DNA of 6,271 bases from Dasania sp051277005 (lineage in GTDB: Bacteria; Pseudomonadota; Gammaproteobacteria; Pseudomonadales; Dasaniaceae). The notes beneath the pieces were generated by a model. The model worked only from the letters and a program-made list of their open reading frames with translations. It did no database searches and was not told the DNA's origin. This document shows positions 6,031 to 6,271 of the stretch, piece by piece (the stretch's first letter is position 1; every line of letters begins with the position of its first letter). The stretch is taken from positions 1 to 6,271 of the forward strand of contig JBNMPS010000154.1 of NCBI GenBank assembly GCA_051277005.1, given 5' to 3'. Both the position numbers and the translations under genes were made by a program.

Positions 6031-6271
6031 AAGCCAGCGTTGCCATAGTGACGTAAGAAACCGACAGGGTTTCACCGCTATCGAGTGTGACCAGTATGGA
6101 GTCTTCTTCCGTGTTGAGAGTGTCCCAGTGGATGCGGTGAAACTTTATGGTGACGGGTTTAAAGGCGATCACTTCAAGATTGTTAATGCGTTTTAACTGG
6201 GTGAGACGCTGTAGCTTACTGAGTTGATCATATTGCTGTTTAATTTCGATAGGGTGGTTATCAAATAGGGG
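6029..6271 (-). CDS. Unrecognised protein, C-terminal 80 residues only
   Basis: An open frame enters from the right edge and ends at the TAA 6031-6029, so the N-terminus is missing. The visible part reads PLFDNHPIEIKQQYDQLSKL, followed by a basic helix QRLTQLKRINN, and then a strand-rich end with FKPVTIKFHRIHWDTL and DSGETLSVSYVTMATLA. The alternating pattern suggests a small beta domain at the C-terminus. No family is recognised. It is absent from simple start-to-stop searches because its start lies outside the window. The 13-base gap and the ribosome binding site overlapping its stop indicate an operon with the 86-residue gene. Confidence 0.75.
   Translation of the reverse strand, partial: PLFDNHPIEIKQQYDQLSKLQRLTQLKRINNLEVIAFKPVTIKFHRIHWDTLNTEEDSILVTLDSGETLSVSYVTMATLA

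Overview
The window reads as chromosomal DNA from a Gram-negative proteobacterium, probably a gammaproteobacterium. That rests on the Bat/MoxR-type operon, an outer-membrane-style lipoprotein signal, and a candidate sigma-E-like promoter. The moderate GC content would suit a marine or Cellvibrio-like lineage, but this is inference and no marker gene is present to settle the species.

Layout. (1) Positions 1-3379, minus strand: a tightly packed operon read right to left. It encodes a MoxR-family AAA+ ATPase, a DUF58 protein, a DUF4381 single-pass membrane protein, and a BatA-like von Willebrand factor A (VWA) membrane protein that runs off the left edge. The set resembles known MoxR/Bat envelope-stress operons, in which an ATPase works on or with VWA partners at the inner membrane. 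A sigma-E-like promoter candidate lies about 100 bases upstream of the ATPase gene. (2) Positions 3380-3942: a non-coding divergent intergenic region. It holds that promoter, a long imperfect inverted repeat that loosely resembles an integron attC site, and an extended -10 promoter candidate for the rightward genes. (3) Positions 3943-5282, plus strand: a two-gene, clearly more AT-rich unit. It consists of a small stand-alone HExxH zinc-metallopeptidase-like protein resembling NleD/M91 and Rhs-tip toxin domains, overlapping by one base with a lipoprotein of unknown family. This is the most interesting part of the window: a candidate toxin/effector with its partner or immunity protein. (4) Positions 5283-5754: no convincing gene, but two terminator-like hairpins facing opposite ways that separate the convergent transcription units. 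(5) Positions 5755-6271, minus strand: two closely spaced small genes of unrecognised family, the upstream one cut by the right edge.

The operon on the left looks like housekeeping or envelope-maintenance DNA. The central pair looks like an accessory insertion between it and the unknown genes on the right. All functional statements for the central pair are inferences from motifs and layout.
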